From Treponema sp. (GTDB lineage Bacteria; Spirochaetota; Spirochaetia; Treponematales; Breznakiellaceae): DNA of 10,583 nt. Below, one piece after another: positions 1 through 6,954 of the stretch; position 1 is the first letter of the stretch, and each line of letters starts with the position of its first letter. The notes under the pieces were generated by a model. That model was not told where the DNA came from. It did not search any database and was given only the letters and a program-made list of their open reading frames with translations. The position numbers were made by a program, and so were the translations under genes. The stretch spans positions 1 through 10,583 of the forward strand of contig JAITLF010000232.1 in assembly GCA_031278025.1 (NCBI GenBank), in the 5' to 3' direction.

Positions 1-122
1 GGAGCGAAGCCTACCATCATGCCGAGCGGCTGCGTATCTAGCGTTCCGAAACTTCGGGTGGCCTTGTCGCTGTCAACACGTTAAGCAGACGGAAACAGGG
101 CCTGAGCATACCCCGAACCCCC

Positions 123-147
123 GGCTCCTCCGCCGGCCACAGGAGCC
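123..147. other. Inverted repeat (7-bp stem, 11-nt loop)
   Basis: GGCTCCT at 123-129 is matched by AGGAGCC at 141-147; one more C-G pair (122/148) extends the stem. The loop holds the palindrome gccggc. There is no T-run on either side, so it is not a standard intrinsic terminator. It lies in the gene-free left edge (1-312), where apart from this hairpin and the 21-bp repeat I see no supportable gene. Confidence 0.5.
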
Positions 148-195
148 GCTGAAACGTTTCCAACCGGCTGCAACGTTTTCCCAAGCTCCCGTATT

Positions 196-279
196 GATCG
201 CAAAGGCGCCTTTATCGATCGCAAAGGCGCCTTTATCGATCGCAAAGGCGCCCGTAGGATCACTAAAGGCGCCCCGGAA
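196..279. repeat. 21-bp tandem repeat, about four units
   Basis: Two identical 21-bp units (196-216, 217-237) are followed by a third that matches in its first 15 bases (238-258) and a degenerate fourth (259-279). The shared core is caaaggcgcc, at 201, 222 and 243, with taaaggcgcc at 264. Each of the first two units contains the perfect palindrome AAAGGCGCCTTT (202-213, 223-234). Adjacent units can pair as 9-bp stems (GGCGCCTTT with AAAGGCGCC) around a 9-nt loop. Because 21 is divisible by three, a repeated heptapeptide reads through on both strands (IAKAPLS on plus), but no convincing gene contains it. It lies 34 bp past the psuG stop, so the psuG transcript could end in or near it. Function is unknown. 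Confidence 0.9.
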
Positions 280-292
280 ATTTTTAATGCGT

Positions 293-326
293 CCGCCCTG
301 GATCCCCCCGCCTTACCTCAGGGCGG
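293..326 (-). terminator. Hairpin across the psuG stop codon, weak terminator candidate
   Basis: CCGCCCTG (293-300) pairs perfectly with CAGGGCGG (319-326) around an 18-nt loop that contains the psuG stop codon (313-315). On the minus strand the stem is followed by ACGCATTAAAAATTT, which is AT-rich but not a clean U-tract. It may help end the operon transcript or protect its 3' end. The long loop and poor U-run make this uncertain. Confidence 0.3.
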
Positions 327-1239
327 CAAAGGAGACGGCTATGTCCGCCGCCAGCGCCGCATTCCCGTATACCAGGCGTTTGTTCGCTTCCAGGCTTTCC
401 CCGCCGGTCAACTCTTTAACCGCGTCCAGCAGGAAGGGGGTTATGTCCTTACCGGTTATTTTTTTCGCCTCCGCCCGGCGCAGGGCTTCCTCAATGGCGG
501 CGTTTATCCGTTCCGGCGGCACGGCGTACTCCGGGGGTATGGGGTTCCCGATGATGGCCCCGCCGTGAAGGGCAAAATCCCACTTTACCTTAAGCATACG
601 GGCCACGCCGGCGGCGGCGTCTATGCGCAGGGGGGCGTCAAATCCTGAATCCGGCGTGTAGAAGGCCGGAAACCGGTCCTGGCCGAAGGCGATCACCGGG
701 ACGCCCAGCGTTTCCAGGTATTCCAGGGTACGGCCTATGTCGAGGATACTCTTGACCCCCGCGGAAATCACGCAGACATCGGTAGTTTGAAGTTCCGTCA
801 AATCGGCGGAAATATCCAGGGAACTCTCCGCGCCCCGGTGTACGCCGCCGACCCCGCCGGTGGCGAAGAAAGAGATGCCCGCCCGGTTGGCCAGGATCAT
901 GGTGGCCGCAACCGTTGTCGCGCCGTCCTGCCCCAGGGACAGCGCGGCGGCCAGGTCCCGGCGGGAACACTTGGCCACGGTTTCGGCCTTTGCCAGGTAC
1001 TCAATCTGCTCCCCGGTAAGGCCGATTTTGACCCGGCCTTTCAGAATGGCGATGGTGGCGGGAACAGCCCCGTGATCCCGGACTATCCTTTCGCAGTTCG
1101 CCGCGCAATCACGGTTATCGGGATAGGGCATCCCGTGGGAAATGATCGTCGATTCCAGCGCGACTACCGCCTTCCCCTGATCCAGGGCTTGCCGTACCTC
1201 CGGCAGGACATCCAGGTAGTTGTCCCAGGATTTTGACAT
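313..1239 (-). CDS. psuG: Pseudouridine-5'-phosphate glycosidase
   Basis: This enzyme cleaves the C-C glycosidic bond of pseudouridine 5'-phosphate to give uracil and ribose 5-phosphate, in the cytoplasm and with a divalent metal (Mn2+ in the characterised family). The 308-residue length matches E. coli PsuG (312). Family blocks are clear: ALESTIISHGMPYP (27-40), ATGGVGGVHRGAESS (126-140) and ISAGVKSILDIGRTLEYLE (158-176). By alignment from memory, E29, K90, D146 and K163 correspond to the E. coli active-site residues E31, K93, D149 and K166. K163 would be the lysine that forms the Schiff base with the opened ribose. The ATG at 1239 has AAGGAG six bases upstream, which fixes the start. The gene is last in the operon, 61 bp after psuK. 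Nothing suggests damage. Confidence 0.95.
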   Translation of the reverse strand: MSKSWDNYLDVLPEVRQALDQGKAVVALESTIISHGMPYPDNRDCAANCERIVRDHGAVPATIAILKGRVKIGLTGEQIEYLAKAETVAKCSRRDLAAALSLGQDGATTVAATMILANRAGISFFATGGVGGVHRGAESSLDISADLTELQTTDVCVISAGVKSILDIGRTLEYLETLGVPVIAFGQDRFPAFYTPDSGFDAPLRIDAAAGVARMLKVKWDFALHGGAIIGNPIPPEYAVPPERINAAIEEALRRAEAKKITGKDITPFLLDAVKELTGGESLEANKRLVYGNAALAADIAVSFAALR

Positions 1240-1300
1240 GTGCGTCTCCTTAGGGATGATTCAGGACCCGCGGGCCCGTATCCCGTTTTACTATTGTTTT

Positions 1301-2227
1301 TCAGGCCCCGTACCGGGCCGCCCGTTCCAACACCCTTTCCAGGGTGAGCTCCCTGCTTACCCCGTCGCCGCTTTCCACCGTAATCGCCGCACAGGCCGCC
1401 CCGAACAGGGCGTTTTCTTCGAGCGTCCGGCCCCGGCGAAAACTGTATGCGGCCCCGGCGGCAAAGGCGTCCCCCGCGCCGTTGACATTCACCAGCGCGG
1501 ACGGGAGGACCGGCTGTTTGAAGAAACTATCCCCGGAACCGCAGCAACTCCCCTGGTCACCCAGGGTAAGGTAGATGTGAGCGGCCTTTTCGCCGGAAAG
1601 CCGGCGGCAGCCCTCCCGCAGGGCTTCGTCCGTGTCCAGGGGAAACCCGGCCAGGGCCGACGCTTCGGCCCGGTTCGCCTTGAGCAGCGCAAGGTCCGCA
1701 AGTATGCCCCGCAGCCGCCCCGCCTTGCGTACCGACACGGCGTCCGCCATGAGGGGAACCTGGAACAGGGCCGTCATCCGTCTAAGGGCTTCCAGGGTTT
1801 CGGGCCGCAGATTCGCGTCAACGGCCACCATGTCCGAGGCTTCGATAGTACCGCGTAAGGCTTCCACATCCGCCGGGACTATGGATTCCACCGCGGCCAT
1901 GTCGTTTACCGCGATGAACAACTCCCCGGTTGGTTCCAGAAGCGCCAGGTAAAGGCCGGTGGCAAGGCCCGCCCGCACTATCAACGCCGAGTCGTCCAGG
2001 CCGTAATCGGCCAGGGACGCCCGCAGAACCTTCCCGAATCCGTCATCCCCAATGGCGCTGACAAGGGTAACTTCCGCGCCTAAGCGCGCCAGGCTGCAGG
2101 CTATGTTCCGGGCCACCCCGCCGCCGCTCAAATGCACCGCCGCGGGGTTGGAATCCCGTTCCCGCAGGGGCGCCGCTGAAATTCCGGTTATGTCTACGTT
2201 GGCTCCGCCTATCACCGTTATCTTCAT
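1301..2227 (-). CDS. psuK: Pseudouridine kinase (PfkB family)
   Basis: A PfkB/ribokinase-family sugar kinase of 308 residues, close to E. coli PsuK (313). The N-terminal block KITVIGGANVDITG (2-15) and the GGGVARNIACSLARLG signature (35-50) fit a nucleoside/sugar pocket. VNVNGAGDAFAAG (246-258) is the C-terminal PfkB signature, with D253 as the catalytic base and GAG as the anion hole. Fold alone cannot separate pseudouridine kinase from ribokinase or other nucleoside kinases; the specificity rests on psuG following 61 bp downstream, the usual kinase-glycosidase pair. The ATG at 2227 overlaps the yjjW stop as ATGA, which points to translational coupling and explains the poor Shine-Dalgarno sequence. 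An in-frame upstream ATG at 2260 would add 11 residues inside yjjW and is less likely. Confidence 0.88.
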   Translation of the reverse strand: MKITVIGGANVDITGISAAPLRERDSNPAAVHLSGGGVARNIACSLARLGAEVTLVSAIGDDGFGKVLRASLADYGLDDSALIVRAGLATGLYLALLEPTGELFIAVNDMAAVESIVPADVEALRGTIEASDMVAVDANLRPETLEALRRMTALFQVPLMADAVSVRKAGRLRGILADLALLKANRAEASALAGFPLDTDEALREGCRRLSGEKAAHIYLTLGDQGSCCGSGDSFFKQPVLPSALVNVNGAGDAFAAGAAYSFRRGRTLEENALFGAACAAITVESGDGVSRELTLERVLERAARYGA

Positions 2228-3096
2228 ACAACTACCGCTTTTATACCATGTTTCGCGCATATCGCCGCAAGGGCAGCCATCAGATCCGCGTCCGGTTCCG
2301 CCAGGGATGCGGCGAATGTGGGCCGTACCCCCACCGGGCGATACCGGATCAGCTTGTACTGGGGCGGTTTGGCGCCTCCGGCCAGCCGGCTGCAGACCTT
2401 TTCAACCAAAGCCCCGGCGTTCAGGAGGCCGGGGCTTACCACCGTGCGCGCCTCCCAGAGCTTTCCCATGCCGGCAAGGGAATCCAGTTTTTGTAGCAGA
2501 CCCCCGCCGCTTCTCCCGGTAACCCGGCGGTACTCCGCTTCATCCGGGTCCGCTTTCACATCCAGCATCACCTTATCGGTAACCGACATCAGGGCGGGGT
2601 CCCCGGCGTAATCGTAACTCCCGTTGCTGTCCAGGAAAAAGGAAAGGGATTCTTCCCGTACCAGGGCGCCCAGCGCCCGCAGGAAATCCGGATAAAGGGT
2701 ACATTCCCCGCCCGAAACCGTTACCCCCCGGATGAATGCCAGGGACGGCTCAAGTTCCGCCATCACTTCCGCAGGAGTCATGAACCGCACACGGGGGCTG
2801 GAGTTGTAGGGACACGCCTTGAGGCACGCGTCGCAGAGGACGCACTTCTCCCGTTCCCACGCCGGCCCCGCCGCCGCCGGCAAGGCCGCCGGCAAGGCCC
2901 CTGCCGGGCAGACCTTCACGCAGGCACCGCAGGAACGGCACAGGGAGATGGTTTCGGGATTGTGGCAGTAAACGCAGTCGTAGTTACAGCCCTGCAAAAA
3001 CACCACAGCCCGATTGCCGGGGCCGTCAACAATGCTGGACCGCAGGATACGGTTTACCGGCGCGCGGACGGCAGGCCCCTGATTATCCCCCTGCAC
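2224..3096 (-). CDS. yjjW: YjjW-type glycyl radical enzyme activase (radical SAM)
   Basis: A radical SAM activating enzyme of 290 residues (E. coli YjjW is 287) that should install the glycyl radical on the adjacent YjjI protein. Visible elements in order: the CX3CX2C cluster motif (C37, C41, C44), which binds the [4Fe-4S] that cleaves S-adenosylmethionine; two ferredoxin-like motifs (C53, C56, C59, C63 and C85, C88, C91, C95), typical of glycyl radical activases other than the pyruvate formate-lyase type; and the SGGE motif (128-131) for SAM binding. I chose the GTG at 3096 because AAAGGAGG lies five bases upstream; a GTG at 3114 is in frame but would include that Shine-Dalgarno sequence in the coding region. 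It starts 24 bp after yjjI and its stop overlaps the psuK start by four bases. Confidence 0.9.
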   Translation of the reverse strand: MQGDNQGPAVRAPVNRILRSSIVDGPGNRAVVFLQGCNYDCVYCHNPETISLCRSCGACVKVCPAGALPAALPAAAGPAWEREKCVLCDACLKACPYNSSPRVRFMTPAEVMAELEPSLAFIRGVTVSGGECTLYPDFLRALGALVREESLSFFLDSNGSYDYAGDPALMSVTDKVMLDVKADPDEAEYRRVTGRSGGGLLQKLDSLAGMGKLWEARTVVSPGLLNAGALVEKVCSRLAGGAKPPQYKLIRYRPVGVRPTFAASLAEPDADLMAALAAICAKHGIKAVVV

Positions 3097-3120
3097 GGCA
3101 GCCTCCTTTGACACGGAAGC

Positions 3121-4650
3121 TTACCGCCGTTTCCTTTCCAGCACACGGGCGTTGGCCGCCGCGCCAAGCCCTAAGGCCGTGGTATTCTGAAGCACGCTTT
3201 TTCCCGCCTTGAGTTTGTCCATCTCGGAGCGCTTGACCAGGTAGCCGGTAACCCGGATCACATCGGAATCCCCGGCGTGAATGGAGAAGTACCGTCCGCC
3301 TGCGGAAAAGCCGCCTTTCACCATGTCCAGGAGGTATTCCGGGTTGCGCCTGGCCGTAGGCTCTATCACGAAGACATCCCCCGTGCCGGCAGGGAAATAC
3401 CTGTGGAAGAAACCGCAATGAGTCAGATGATCGCTTAATTCCTCAGGCTCCTCGCCTATGGGAATTCTCGCCGCCGGACTTTCGCCGACATCCGTATCGA
3501 TCCCCACCTGGCCGTGGAGCAGGAACTTCCCCCCGGTGGCAACGCAGTAGGGGTTGTGATGGTTCTTTACCAGGCTGTCCAGGGCGTCCATGATGCGTAT
3601 CCCCCGGTTATCCGCTTCGGAACTGTGGCCGAACCGGTCCTTCCGGCCTTCCTTTTCCATGAGGGTATTCACACATTCGGCAAGCCCTACCAGCCCGAAC
3701 ATGCCGGTAAACCGGTCCCGGTGGATAAATCCCTCCGCGGCAAGGAAGTTGGACTCGAAAAACCCGGACTTTTCCACCATGAAGGCGATGCGCCGGTCCA
3801 TATAGGCCATCATGGTTTCCGCGGCGGTTTCCAGCTTGAGCCAGAAGTCATCAAGGCCGGAAGCGGCGGCGGCCAGATGCCCCAGCCTGAGCCGCGACAG
3901 GGTATAGGACCCGCCGCCTGAAAGAAGGCCGTTGTAACAGCTTACCACGGCATAGTCCTCGCCCAGTTCCCCCCGGAACATTCGGTGGTTGGCAAAACTC
4001 GGCTTGGCGCTTCCCATTGCCGTCTCCGCCGCCAGCAGCGCGAAAGCTTCGGGGGTTATTTCGGGATCGTAGAGGAACGAAAGGTTGGGGACGCTTTTAG
4101 GCTCGTCCTTCTCACATTCCAAGATGAGCCGCCCCGCCAGAGTCTCCTGGGGGCCTATATCGGCATGGCAGAAGGAATCAGTGATCGTGCGGTCCACATA
4201 GCGCAGGAAAAGCCCGATTTTCTTCCGCGCCGCATCCCGCGCCTCCCTGCGCACGAAAGGATCCAGCAGCCGGTCCAGGAAGCCGATGAACACGGGAAAG
4301 TTCGTTACCGACGGCACATGGCGGATGAAGATGGACAGCACATTCAGCGCCTCGTCCAAATCACCGGGAGGGTCCAGATGCAAAAACCCGCAGCCTTCCC
4401 TGAAGAGTTTTTCGTAGTCCGGTACGATATACCGGGGACGGGGAGGGCAGTTGGATTCGTTGAGATCGCAAATCACCCCTGCGGCCTTTAGCCTGGGGTA
4501 ATCTTCGGGTAAATCAATAATCTCGATAAGGGATTCCGCGAGCCGCTCAAGGCCGGTTACTTTTTGTTCATGGGTAAGGAGCCGGTTACAGGCGGTATCC
4601 AGTATCGCCCGGCGTGTTTCCTCAATACGTTCCATCGTGATAGGTCTCAT
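3121..4650 (-). CDS. yjjI: YjjI-family glycyl radical enzyme, substrate unknown
   Basis: A 509-residue member of the YjjI (DUF3029) glycyl radical enzymes; E. coli YjjI is 516. The C-terminal glycyl radical motif is RVTGY (466-470), so G469 should carry the radical after activation by the neighbouring YjjW. The best candidate for the thiyl-radical cysteine is C238, in VVSCYNGLLSGGG (235-247). It has neither the Cys-Cys pair of pyruvate formate-lyase nor the CxE motif of diol dehydratases and related lyases, so the chemistry is not predictable from those classes. The start at 4650 is supported by GGAGGTGA a few bases upstream. A longer frame to 4743 runs into an inverted-repeat element and is rejected. 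Known for the family: a gene pair with yjjW, found next to deo nucleoside genes in enterobacteria. Inferred: a role in nucleoside or sugar-phosphate breakdown under anoxic conditions. Confidence 0.92.
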   Translation of the reverse strand: MRPITMERIEETRRAILDTACNRLLTHEQKVTGLERLAESLIEIIDLPEDYPRLKAAGVICDLNESNCPPRPRYIVPDYEKLFREGCGFLHLDPPGDLDEALNVLSIFIRHVPSVTNFPVFIGFLDRLLDPFVRREARDAARKKIGLFLRYVDRTITDSFCHADIGPQETLAGRLILECEKDEPKSVPNLSFLYDPEITPEAFALLAAETAMGSAKPSFANHRMFRGELGEDYAVVSCYNGLLSGGGSYTLSRLRLGHLAAAASGLDDFWLKLETAAETMMAYMDRRIAFMVEKSGFFESNFLAAEGFIHRDRFTGMFGLVGLAECVNTLMEKEGRKDRFGHSSEADNRGIRIMDALDSLVKNHHNPYCVATGGKFLLHGQVGIDTDVGESPAARIPIGEEPEELSDHLTHCGFFHRYFPAGTGDVFVIEPTARRNPEYLLDMVKGGFSAGGRYFSIHAGDSDVIRVTGYLVKRSEMDKLKAGKSVLQNTTALGLGAAANARVLERKRR

Positions 4651-4687
4651 GCCATCACCTCCAGTAGTCGAAGTCTCCCCGTAAGTT

Positions 4688-4830
4688 TTTACGGGGGGTC
4701 CGGGGGCCGGGGCAAGCTGGAAAACTTCCCCTGGTCCCCCCATTAAACTGCGTGGGGATATCCCCCTTGGCGCGGGGGATATTCGGAAGAAGCGCGGGGC
4801 GCTGCCCCGGCCCCCCGGACCCTCCGTAAA
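4688..4830. repeat. GC-rich intergenic inverted-repeat element
   Basis: The arm at 4688-4714 (27 nt, beginning TTTACGGGGGGTCC) matches the reverse complement of 4803-4830 (28 nt) with one mismatch and one single-base gap. Between them is a 9-bp hairpin, ATATCCCCC (4758-4766) with GGGGGATAT (4774-4782), and next to the right arm a 5-bp hairpin, GGGGC/GCCCC (4796-4808). The whole element fits exactly in the 208-bp gap between permease 2 and yjjI. Its size and terminal inverted repeats resemble a miniature inverted-repeat element or a REP-type sequence. No flanking target-site duplication is obvious. In the transcript it could form a long stem and lower expression of the downstream enzymes or stabilise the upstream message. 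Confidence 0.8.
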
Positions 4831-4858
4831 CGGCGGGCGGGATAGGCGTGGGGTTCAT

Positions 4859-5806
4859 TTAGCCGGTCGAGGAGGGATCGTAGATCTTTCCGCTGGCTGC
4901 GGGGGCATGACTGCGGCCTATGAAGAGAAGCGCCGCAAGCGTGATGATGTAGGGTATCATGTTCAAAAGATGAACGGACACGGAGAAGCCGAATTTGGGA
5001 TTCCCCAGGGCAAGGGCCAGGGACTTACAGAACCCAAAAAGGAAGCAGGCCAGTACGGTGTTCTTCGGCTTGAACTTGCCGAAAATGACCGCGGCGATGG
5101 CGATAAACCCCTGGCCCGATATGATTGACGGAAAGAAGTAGGATACCGTAGACAGGGGGATAATCGCGCCGCCCAGGGCCGCCAGTATGCCGGAAAGGAG
5201 TACGCAAAAGTAGCGGACGCGGAAGACGCTGATTCCCAGGGTAGCCGCCGCACGGGGATGTTCCCCTACCGCCCGGATTCGCAGGCCGTAGCGGGTCTTA
5301 AAGAGCAGGAACCAGATTCCCACCGCCAGAATCAGGCACGCATAGACCGACAGATAGTTCTTGAACATGTAGTTAAAGAAGGAATCGGCGGGAAAGATGT
5401 TCCCCAGCACCACCGGCAGCTTGTCCGCAAGGTCCACCGGGCGGGTCTGAGTGGCTCCCTCAAAAATCGCCTTGCAGAAATAGATGGACGCCCCTGGCGC
5501 CAGCAGATTGATGGCGATGCCGGAGATTGTCTGATCCGCCTTAAAGGTGATGGAAGCCAAGGCGTGGAGAAACCCGAAAAAAGCCCCCGCCAGGATGCCG
5601 GCAAAAAGCCCAATCCAGAGATTGCCGGTAAGAACCGAGACTGCGGCGCAGGAAAAAGCGCCTATGGTCATCTTCCCTTCTATGCCGATATTCACCACCC
5701 CGGAACTTTCGCTCATGATGCTGCCCATGCCGGCAATGATGAGCGGGGCGGCGTAGGTTAGGGTTGAGCTGATAAGCAGACCCAGGTCGGATGCGCTGAA
5801 CATCAT
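4859..5806 (-). CDS. Nucleoside-type ABC transporter permease 2 (NupQ/YufQ-like)
   Basis: A 315-residue membrane subunit of the BPD_transp_2 family that pairs with the preceding permease to form the channel of a nucleoside importer. Family motifs include SGVVNIGIEGKMTIGAF (35-51) and KADQTISGIAINLLAPG (89-105). About eight to nine hydrophobic segments are visible. The C-terminal tail AASGKIYDPSS resembles the short conserved ending of NupQ-like permeases. The start at 5806 has GGGAGG six bases upstream and overlaps the preceding stop codon as ATGA, so the permeases are translationally coupled. A second ATG follows directly at 5803. Substrate specificity cannot be read from this subunit. Confidence 0.92.
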   Translation of the reverse strand: MMFSASDLGLLISSTLTYAAPLIIAGMGSIMSESSGVVNIGIEGKMTIGAFSCAAVSVLTGNLWIGLFAGILAGAFFGFLHALASITFKADQTISGIAINLLAPGASIYFCKAIFEGATQTRPVDLADKLPVVLGNIFPADSFFNYMFKNYLSVYACLILAVGIWFLLFKTRYGLRIRAVGEHPRAAATLGISVFRVRYFCVLLSGILAALGGAIIPLSTVSYFFPSIISGQGFIAIAAVIFGKFKPKNTVLACFLFGFCKSLALALGNPKFGFSVSVHLLNMIPYIITLAALLFIGRSHAPAASGKIYDPSSTG

Positions 5807-6954
5807 AGGGGCCTCCCTTCTTTTTTAGCCGTGAAAAATTTTACCAGGGCCCGGAACGCGCCCATGATAGCTATGGAATAGATGATCACGCCGACAACGA
5901 CGTTTACCAGTTCGCTGGGCGCGCCGATGATGTTGAGGCGGCTGCCCCCGTACTTCATGCCCCCGTAGAAAAGGCCCGCAAACAACGCGCCTATAGGGTT
6001 GATGCCCCCTATCATGGAGACCGAAATCCCGTCAAAGCCGTAGCCCTCCTGGGCCGCAAGCTGGGTAATGCGGCCCACAACCCCCAGCACCTGAACCGCC
6101 CCGCCAAGTCCGGCGAGTAACCCGGAGATGCTCATGCTCGCCACGATGGACCGCGCCACCGGGATGCCGCCGTATTCGGCTGCATAGCGGTTAAAACCCA
6201 CCGCCCGAAGCCGGTAACCCATGGTGGTCTTGTTCAGGATGATCCAGATGATGATGACCGTGGCGAGGGCCAGGAGCATACCCCAGTGAACCCGGACCAT
6301 CCCCAGGGTATCCCGAAACGCCTCGGTATTGATGCGGGAAGTTTCGGCTATGTCCACGGATGCGGTGGAATTGGGCTTCTTGAAGGCGGGGGACATGACC
6401 AAGAAGTTGGACAGGTAGAAGGCTATCCAGTTCAGCATGATGGTAACAATAACCTCGTGTATGCCCTTAAACGCCTTGAGAAGACCGGCAATGCCCCCGA
6501 AGAAGGCGCCGGCCAGTCCCCCGATCAGAACGGCCAGGGCCGCGTGAATCCCTGCGGGCAGGGGGAGGAGTACGCTTACCGCCAGGGCCGCCATGCTTCC
6601 GGCAATGTACTGGCCTTCGGCGCCTATGTTGAAAAGGCCGGTTTTGAAGGCGAAGGTTACCGAAAGGCCCGTAAAGATGATGGGCGTGGCGTACTGCACC
6701 ATATACATCATGTTTCTAACGGACCCGAAAATCCCGGTAAACAAAGTCCGGTAGGCTTCCAGGGGGTTAAACCCCGTGATAAGGAGGATCACGGAACCCG
6801 CCAAAAGGCCGATGAAGATGGCCAGCAGGGTGTAAAGGAACGTCTCGTTCCAGATAACGTGGCCCAGCCGCCGCCTGAGCAGCATGTCTTCCCAAATGAT
6901 ACGGCCAGCGCGCTGCCGGGGTGATTTTTGACTCGGTGAATCAGGACGCCGCAT
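5803..6954 (-). CDS. Nucleoside-type ABC transporter permease 1 (NupP/YufP-like)
   Basis: A 383-residue inner-membrane permease of the same family as its downstream partner. A basic N-terminal tail (about 1-35) precedes roughly nine membrane segments, the first near residues 39-61. Conserved blocks are FNIGAEGQYIAG (108-119) and GIHEVIVTIMLN (164-175), the latter matching the G-N-E-V-I-x-T-x-M-L-N block of these permeases with H in place of N. I prefer ATG 6954 over GTG 6963, because GGGAGGTG sits six to seven bases before the former and abuts the latter. The start overlaps the ATPase stop by 14 bases. It should form a heterodimeric channel with permease 2. Confidence 0.92.
   Translation of the reverse strand: MRRPDSPSQKSPRQRAGRIIWEDMLLRRRLGHVIWNETFLYTLLAIFIGLLAGSVILLITGFNPLEAYRTLFTGIFGSVRNMMYMVQYATPIIFTGLSVTFAFKTGLFNIGAEGQYIAGSMAALAVSVLLPLPAGIHAALAVLIGGLAGAFFGGIAGLLKAFKGIHEVIVTIMLNWIAFYLSNFLVMSPAFKKPNSTASVDIAETSRINTEAFRDTLGMVRVHWGMLLALATVIIIWIILNKTTMGYRLRAVGFNRYAAEYGGIPVARSIVASMSISGLLAGLGGAVQVLGVVGRITQLAAQEGYGFDGISVSMIGGINPIGALFAGLFYGGMKYGGSRLNIIGAPSELVNVVVGVIIYSIAIMGAFRALVKFFTAKKEGRPL

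Noticed and set aside
1..84. Possible end of a gene at the left edge: plus-strand frame 1 is open to a TAA at 82-84, and the minus strand is also open here
   Set aside because: Only 27 codons, both strands look equally coding-like, and no family is recognisable.
81..263. Minus-strand 60-residue frame through the 21-bp repeat
   Set aside because: It consists mostly of the repeat translation, with no Shine-Dalgarno sequence and no conserved look; the repeat keeps frames open by its length.
194..568. Plus-strand frame with the heptapeptide repeat IAKAPLS
   Set aside because: Two thirds of it is antisense to the well-supported psuG; the open frame is explained by GC-rich codon bias and the repeat.
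4651..4743. N-terminal extension of yjjI by 31 residues
   Set aside because: It translates one arm of the inverted-repeat element, and a strong Shine-Dalgarno sequence sits just before 4650.
4655..4858. 67-residue minus-strand frame starting right at the permease 2 stop
   Set aside because: It is the translation of the inverted-repeat element, low in complexity, with no Shine-Dalgarno sequence of its own.
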